Part shown: positions 59,556-63,342 of the stretch, one piece after another
Position numbering within the stretch: the first letter of the stretch is position 1
Layout of the letters: each line of letters starts with the position of its first letter
Assembly: GCA_021838785.1 (NCBI GenBank)
Contig: JAKCCV010000021.1
Span: 1 to 63,342, forward strand
Reading direction: 5' to 3'
From: Acidobacteriota bacterium
GTDB taxonomy: Bacteria > Acidobacteriota > Terriglobia > UBA7540
DNA length: 63,342 nt
Position numbers and translations under genes: made by a program
Notes under the pieces: model-generated
Databases searched by the model: none
Told to the model about the DNA's origin: nothing
The model's input: only the letters and a program-made list of their open reading frames with translations

Positions 59556-59942
59556 ATGAAGAAAACGGGCGCGCTCGTGGGGATGATTCTTGCGCTCGGC
59601 ATCGGTTGGTGGATTTTCAAAGCGCAATACCAAGCCGGCCCGGCGCATGGCGCTCCGCCCAAGCAGATTATTGACGTCACCGGCATCCGAATGGATTTAC
59701 TGACCATCGCGCAAGCGGAGCGCATGTACTTGGCCAGTCATGGCACCTACGCCAGCCTTCAGCAATTGCAGAAAGATGGTTCCATTTTATTCTCTCCCGC
59801 CGACCATCTCGGCTACGCCTTTACAGCTCAGATTGACGACGGCCAGCACTTTACGGTGACCGCAACCCCGGTGGATCCCGTCAAGAAAGACTGGCCCACC
59901 TTGAGCATCAACGACTCCATGCAAGTCAGTCAAAGCCCCTAA
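59556..59942 (+). CDS. Membrane-anchored pilin-like protein
   Basis: 128 residues. An N-terminal transmembrane helix (TGALVGMILALGIGWWIF) precedes a soluble domain with the pattern of type IV pilin/pseudopilin globular heads: AERMYLASHGTYASLQQLQK, GYAFTAQIDDGQHFTVTATP. The prepilin cleavage motif (GFTLxE) is absent, so it is not a processed pilin. GGAGGCG precedes ATG 59556. Role unknown; on the same strand as the VKOR and CPBP genes. Confidence 0.65.
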   Translation: MKKTGALVGMILALGIGWWIFKAQYQAGPAHGAPPKQIIDVTGIRMDLLTIAQAERMYLASHGTYASLQQLQKDGSILFSPADHLGYAFTAQIDDGQHFTVTATPVDPVKKDWPTLSINDSMQVSQSP

Positions 59943-59969
59943 CCCGCGCCACGAAGCAGGCGGAATGGT

Positions 59970-60956
59970 ATGTCGGAATCCCTCACCCCGCGCCTGGTAG
60001 GCGTTTTTCTGAAGGGCGGCGACCTCCGCCCCTTCTGGCGGTTCATGTTGTCCGTGCCCTTGATTATCCTGGCCGTGATGCTGGCGGTGATGGCTTCCGG
60101 CGGCTTGCGCCCGCATCCCGCGTGGCTCGGCAGGACGCTCGGTTCTTTATTGTGGCAAGAGCTCTTTTTGTTTCCGCTTCTTCTGATTCTTTTTCGGGCG
60201 CTCGTCGGCGTCCTCGACCGCAAGCCGCTCGGCGCGGTCGGCTTCGCTTTCCATGAGCGCTGGAAGCAGGAGCTCGCGGAAGGCGTCATGCTTGGCGGCG
60301 GCATGATGTTGGTGGTCGCGGGCCTTGAGCACACCTTCGGCTCGGCGCGCTTCTCCTCCGCCGCTCTTCCGCCCGAAAGCACGCTCGTCGCGGCCGCCTT
60401 GTATCTCTTCTTCCTGCTGCTGGCCGCCGCCAATGAAGAGCTGGTCTTTCGCGGCTACGCCTTCCAGCGATTGGCCGAAGCCATCCGTCCGGCGGGCGCC
60501 GTCGTCTTGTTCTCCGTGCTGTTTGCCCTCGGCCACTTGGCCAATCCCTCGCACACGCTCATCTCCACCGTCAACACGGTCCTCATCGGAGTTTTGCTCG
60601 CCGCCGCCTATTTGCGCACGCGCGCTTTGTGGGTGCCGCTCGGCGTCCACTTTGCCTGGAATTACGTGCAAGGGTTTGTGTTGGGTTTTCCGGTCAGCGG
60701 CCTGAGTATCCCGCACGCTTGGCTCACGGCTCAGGTTCACGGAAACCGGCTGCTCACCGGCGGCGCCTATGGGCCGGAGGGAAGTTGGCTCACCACCGCG
60801 GTGATTCTGGCGGGTCTGGTGTATGTGAGCGCTTCGCCGCGCCTGCGCGTCAGCCAAACCATGCGGCGGCTGAATTTGCCCGCCGCCCCTTGGCCCAATC
60901 CCACCGAACCGCAAGAAATTTTCCCCCACCTCTCTTCCCTGGACAAAAAAGAGTAG
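59970..60956 (+). CDS. CPBP family intramembrane metalloprotease (CAAX/Abi type)
   Basis: 328 residues with about eight helices and the three catalytic motifs of the Rce1/CPBP family: ANEELVFRGYAFQRL (EExxxR), LFALGHLANPSH with the metal His, and VHFAWNYVQGF. Family members cleave membrane or prenylated proteins and sometimes give bacteriocin self-immunity. It is 27 bp after the pilin-like gene. Confidence 0.88.
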   Translation: MSESLTPRLVGVFLKGGDLRPFWRFMLSVPLIILAVMLAVMASGGLRPHPAWLGRTLGSLLWQELFLFPLLLILFRALVGVLDRKPLGAVGFAFHERWKQELAEGVMLGGGMMLVVAGLEHTFGSARFSSAALPPESTLVAAALYLFFLLLAAANEELVFRGYAFQRLAEAIRPAGAVVLFSVLFALGHLANPSHTLISTVNTVLIGVLLAAAYLRTRALWVPLGVHFAWNYVQGFVLGFPVSGLSIPHAWLTAQVHGNRLLTGGAYGPEGSWLTTAVILAGLVYVSASPRLRVSQTMRRLNLPAAPWPNPTEPQEIFPHLSSLDKKE

Positions 60957-61119
60957 CTCGGTAGCGCTGAGGTGCGCGCCTTTTGCGCTCCGCAGCGGCT
61001 CTTCCACGCCACCCCGCTGCGATCTCCTCAAGACTCCGAACGCACCCTGCGATGGAGAACCCCACGCCAGCGGCCGGTTCGTTGCGCCGAGGGTCGGGCT
61101 GTGCTACCATGCCCGCGCC

Positions 61120-61722
61120 TTGACGACTCGCGACCTTTTGAAATATTGGGATTTAACCCGCGAGGAACTCTCCGAGATCGTCGCCGAGAATCCAAGCATG
61201 CGCGGGCTGATGTTTGGTTTCGTCGCCGAGTACAAGCTGAAAAAGCTGTGGCTTCAGCGGCCAGAGGTCACCAACCTCGCTCGGCCCAGGGCGCACGACC
61301 GGAAGGCGAAGGGCGATTTTCGATTTGACTACCGCGGCCAGAACTTCACGCTGGAAGTTAAGTCGTTGGACACGCCGAAAGTAAGACTCCGCGATGGCAT
61401 CTATACCGGCACCTTCCAATGCAACGCGAGCGATGCGAGAGAAGTCGCTCTGCCGAACCGTCAGAAGCTCACGACGAACTGCTTGGTTGTGGGCGAATTT
61501 GACGTGCTGGGGGTCTGCTTATTCGCGTTCGGAGACCGGTGGAGATTCGCTTTTGCAAGCAACCAAGACCTGCCGAAAACCACCTCGGGAAAATACACGC
61601 CCGCGCAGCAAAAATACTTGCTCAAGAGCGCCATGAAAATATCATGGCCCTTAGAGCCGCCCTATTCCGACGATCTATTTACCGTGCTTGACCGTCTGGT
61701 ATCGGAACGGGTGCGGCGGTGA
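61120..61722 (+). CDS. PD-(D/E)XK-like nuclease, probable restriction endonuclease
   Basis: 200 residues. The core reads [22 protein letters not shown]: an Asp after a turn, then E-V-K on the next strand, the PD-(D/E)XK signature. Preceding helices ([20 protein letters not shown]) and a C-terminal helical part complete a single-domain enzyme. A TTG start at 61120 is used because the first conserved helix begins there. Its last 48 bases overlap the 3' end of the convergent methyltransferase, a tight tail-to-tail R-M arrangement. Confidence 0.65.
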   Translation: MTTRDLLKYWDLTREELSEIVAENPSMRGLMFGFVAEYKLKKLWLQRPEVTNLARPRAHDRKAKGDFRFDYRGQNFTLEVKSLDTPKVRLRDGIYTGTFQCNASDAREVALPNRQKLTTNCLVVGEFDVLGVCLFAFGDRWRFAFASNQDLPKTTSGKYTPAQQKYLLKSAMKISWPLEPPYSDDLFTVLDRLVSERVRR

Positions 61723-62439
61723 GCCTTTCACGAAAACGAGGAAGTAGGAGTGGTTTTTGCGGGCATGGACCTGCTTTATCAGCCGCGACACTGCGGGGGT
61801 GTTCGTCCGCACCACGACAAACAAATCCTTCGCGTAGAATCCAAGCTCCTCGTATTTCAGGATGATCTCAACGTGCGTCAGCCGTTGGATGTTGGCCGAC
61901 ACCTCGTCTTGGCATTTCACGATGAGAACTCCCCCAGGCTTCAATACCCGGTAGGCTTCCTTGCCGGCCCTGAAATACATATCGAGAACCGCGCCGTGCC
62001 ACTTGGGGCCGTCTCCGTTTGTCGGCTCGCCGTTCGAGTAGTGCTCTCGGAACGCGCTATGTGAGCCTCCGCCCGCTAAGTGCCCCTTGCTCTTGCGGTA
62101 CAACCCTTCCATGTAGGGCGGGTCGAGCACAACACAGTCTAATGAGCTTCCCTCGTAAGGGAGGTCGCGGCAGTCAACTCCGTCCCGAAGATCGCTTCTC
62201 AAAACCTTGTAGGCTCCCGCCGGCACGTTTTTCCAGAACACTCCCTTGCCGTAGGTGACATCGGCAATCACCGAACCCTTGGGAACGTGAAGCTGCAAGA
62301 TTTTGGGGAATATTTCGGAGTTGTCGCCTACGTGGGCCGAGACGAGCACGTCCGTGGTCGCCACGCCGCCTTGAACGCGGCGCGCCCTCGACGGCAGGGA
62401 CTTGACAATCTCCGGCGTGGGAAACAAGTTGGGCTGCAT
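61675..62439 (-). CDS. DNA amino-methyltransferase (N4/N6 type), second system
   Basis: 254 residues: SAM region [16 protein letters not shown], motif [19 protein letters not shown], and [15 protein letters not shown], ending [14 protein letters not shown]. It is a relative of the cassette methyltransferase at 55.2 kb but with DPPY instead of DPPH. ATG 62439 overlaps the TGA of a 42-codon ORF (TGATG) and has AAAGGGCG upstream. It is convergent with the PD-(D/E)XK gene, its likely restriction partner. Confidence 0.82.
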   Translation of the reverse strand: MQPNLFPTPEIVKSLPSRARRVQGGVATTDVLVSAHVGDNSEIFPKILQLHVPKGSVIADVTYGKGVFWKNVPAGAYKVLRSDLRDGVDCRDLPYEGSSLDCVVLDPPYMEGLYRKSKGHLAGGGSHSAFREHYSNGEPTNGDGPKWHGAVLDMYFRAGKEAYRVLKPGGVLIVKCQDEVSANIQRLTHVEIILKYEELGFYAKDLFVVVRTNTPAVSRLIKQVHARKNHSYFLVFVKGSPPHPFRYQTVKHGK

Positions 62440-62567
62440 CAGGGCGCCCTTTCGCTGCGCTTTGTCGTCTCTTGCACGGCCCGCCAAGCAATCTGAACCG
62501 CATCAAGCTTCGGCTCGCGCTTGATCGGCTTGCGCGTTGCTTTTGGTTTGTCCTTGGGCACCGTCAT
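62439..62567 (-). CDS. 42-codon ORF coupled to the second methyltransferase
   Basis: [20 protein letters not shown] then [20 protein letters not shown]. The second part closely matches the N-terminus of the cassette methyltransferase (PDPVQLAWRTVQETIRR), so this is that N-terminal segment present as a separate small protein. Its TGA overlaps the next ATG. Either a natural split with translational coupling or an old frameshift. Confidence 0.6.
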   Translation of the reverse strand: MTVPKDKPKATRKPIKREPKLDAVQIAWRAVQETTKRSERAP

Positions 62568-62684
62568 AGCCCTATCATGTCACGGCAGGTGGAAGAGTCA
62601 AGGGGCCAAACTTCCAAAATGTGCCGGCACATAGGTCACCGAGTGCTTTTTGGCGCAACCTCGCCGTGATAAAACCCCGAAGGC

Positions 62685-63110
62685 GTGTGCGACCAGCACC
62701 AGTTCTTCTTCGAATTCGACAAAGCCTTTACCGACCAGCTCATCAGGAAGTTTGAGGCGAGCCCCGCGCACCCACTCTCAGAAGACGTTGCCCCTCCCAC
62801 CAAGGGCGTTTATGCGCTCTATCGCCGTGGGCGGATCGTTTACGCCGGAAAAGCGCTGGATACCACGCTGCGGCGCAGGCTTGCCGAGCACACGCGCAAA
62901 ATTTCCCGTCGCAAGAATATCGAGCTTTCTCAGATGGCTTGCCGCTTTCTGATAATCGAGAGCGATTGGTTTGTGAGGGCTGGCGAGCACGCGCTAATCG
63001 AGAGCTACGACCCGGAGTGGAACCTCAGCGGGTTTGGCAGCCACGTTCCGGGTAGGGGACGGCCAGGGATAAGGCGTTCAAGATGGGATACGGAATTCCC
63101 GCCAAAGTGA
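62685..63110 (+). CDS. GIY-YIG nuclease, Eco29kI-like (copy 2)
   Basis: 141 residues, about 84% identical by hand count to copy 1. It has the same motifs GVYALYRRGRIVYAGKALD, RRRLAEHTRKI, GEHALIESYDPEWN and GFGSHVPGRGRPG, all catalytic positions kept. GTG 62685 matches the start form of copy 1. It converges on the tail of an interrupted third methyltransferase, probably its former partner. Confidence 0.85.
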   Translation: MCDQHQFFFEFDKAFTDQLIRKFEASPAHPLSEDVAPPTKGVYALYRRGRIVYAGKALDTTLRRRLAEHTRKISRRKNIELSQMACRFLIIESDWFVRAGEHALIESYDPEWNLSGFGSHVPGRGRPGIRRSRWDTEFPPK

Positions 63111-63137
63111 CCGTCGCTATTTCGCAGTGGAAGGGAC

Positions 63138-63216
63138 CCTCTCGCACTCTTGGCTGTTCCGGCAGACAATCCAGAAACAGTGACGCTTTCTAGCGTGGTG
63201 AGCATTCTCCCACTTA
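63138..63216 (-). pseudogene. 3' end of a third amino-methyltransferase, cut by an insertion sequence
   Basis: The reverse strand encodes KWENAHHARKRHCFWIVCRN then SQECERV, nearly identical to the C-terminus of the cassette methyltransferase. Similarity stops exactly at a TA next to the IS630-type transposase. The rest of the gene is presumably on the other side of the IS, outside the window. Confidence 0.8.
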
Positions 63217-63342
63217 CTAGTGTCGCGTTACCGAAATAGGTGAAACATGGATTCGCCTCCGAGGATTGCGGTACGTCCAGCGAAAAGGCTGGGCTTGGCG
63301 GTTGTAGAGCCGGACATAGGCCATCAGTTTGCTGACCAGGTC
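63217..63342 (-). mobile_element. IS630-type element, 3' end of transposase (partial)
   Basis: The reverse frame, open to the window edge, ends KLMAYVRLYNRQAQPFRWTY and RNPRRRIHV before TAG at 63219-63217. This is the C-terminal pattern of IS630-family DDE transposases. The element end abuts TA, the target dinucleotide of this family, within the methyltransferase reading frame. Confidence 0.75.

Overview
The window is about 63 kb of GC-rich bacterial chromosome. The mix of genes points to a soil or subsurface Acidobacteriota-type organism: a Tat-exported CRTAC1 (ASPIC/UnbV) protein beside a TPR multiheme cytochrome, three GMC oxidoreductases with two gluconate-dehydrogenase-subunit-3 partners, paired DUF507 genes, and a CcsA-HemA-HemC-HemD heme operon. 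That assignment is inferred from gene content only; there is no rRNA here.

Layout. 0.1-6.3 kb: GH18-type hydrolase, tRNA-Val(GAC) with a decayed integrase, LytTR response regulator, TolC/HlyD efflux pair. 6.5-11.2 kb: leftward heme operon (ccsA, hemA, hemC, fused cobA-hemD). 11.3-13.3 kb: ferredoxin-type sulfite/nitrite reductase behind a leader that encodes a Cys-Cys-Cys peptide followed by an intrinsic terminator, the arrangement of a cysteine attenuator. 13.4-14.4 kb: two DUF507 genes, tRNA-Val(TAC), tRNA-Asp(GTC). 14.35-19.44 kb: a 5.0-kb integrative element in the tRNA-Asp 3' end, bounded by 49-bp direct repeats, with a tyrosine integrase, an HUH replication initiator, a SpoVG-like protein, a single-TM peptide and a HerA/FtsK-type ATPase. 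19.4-20.5 kb: integrase remnants around tRNA-Arg(ACG).

20.7-53.4 kb is mostly ordinary chromosome: cold-shock protein, SIS isomerase, MFS transporter, CRTAC1 and cytochrome/TPR pair, ROK regulator, GMC oxidoreductases, endonuclease V, PyrR, DoxX, PadR plus a coupled beta-barrel protein, gamma-carbonic anhydrase, hisS-aspS-mutL-cmk-pyrB, an XRE regulator, glutamate formimidoyltransferase, purE-purD, and an unrecognised three-gene cassette with a strong promoter.

53.6-56.0 kb is a compact 2,374-bp unit with 21-bp perfect terminal inverted repeats and an 8-bp direct target duplication. It carries an Eco29kI-like GIY-YIG nuclease, an amino-methyltransferase, a winged-helix protein and two tiny ORFs, but no transposase: a restriction-modification-like cassette packaged as a non-autonomous transposon. 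After a fused aroD-aroE, a VKOR-DsbA-rhodanese fusion, a pilin-like protein and a CPBP protease, a second defense cluster fills 61.1-63.3 kb. It has a PD-(D/E)XK-like nuclease facing a second methyltransferase, a second copy of the GIY-YIG nuclease (about 84% identical by hand count), and the 3' end of a third methyltransferase cut off at a TA by an IS630-type element that runs out of the window.

The strongest candidates for undescribed biology are the TIR/TSD-bounded R-M cassette, the poly-cysteine attenuator and the 5-kb integrative element with single-stranded-DNA-type replication.
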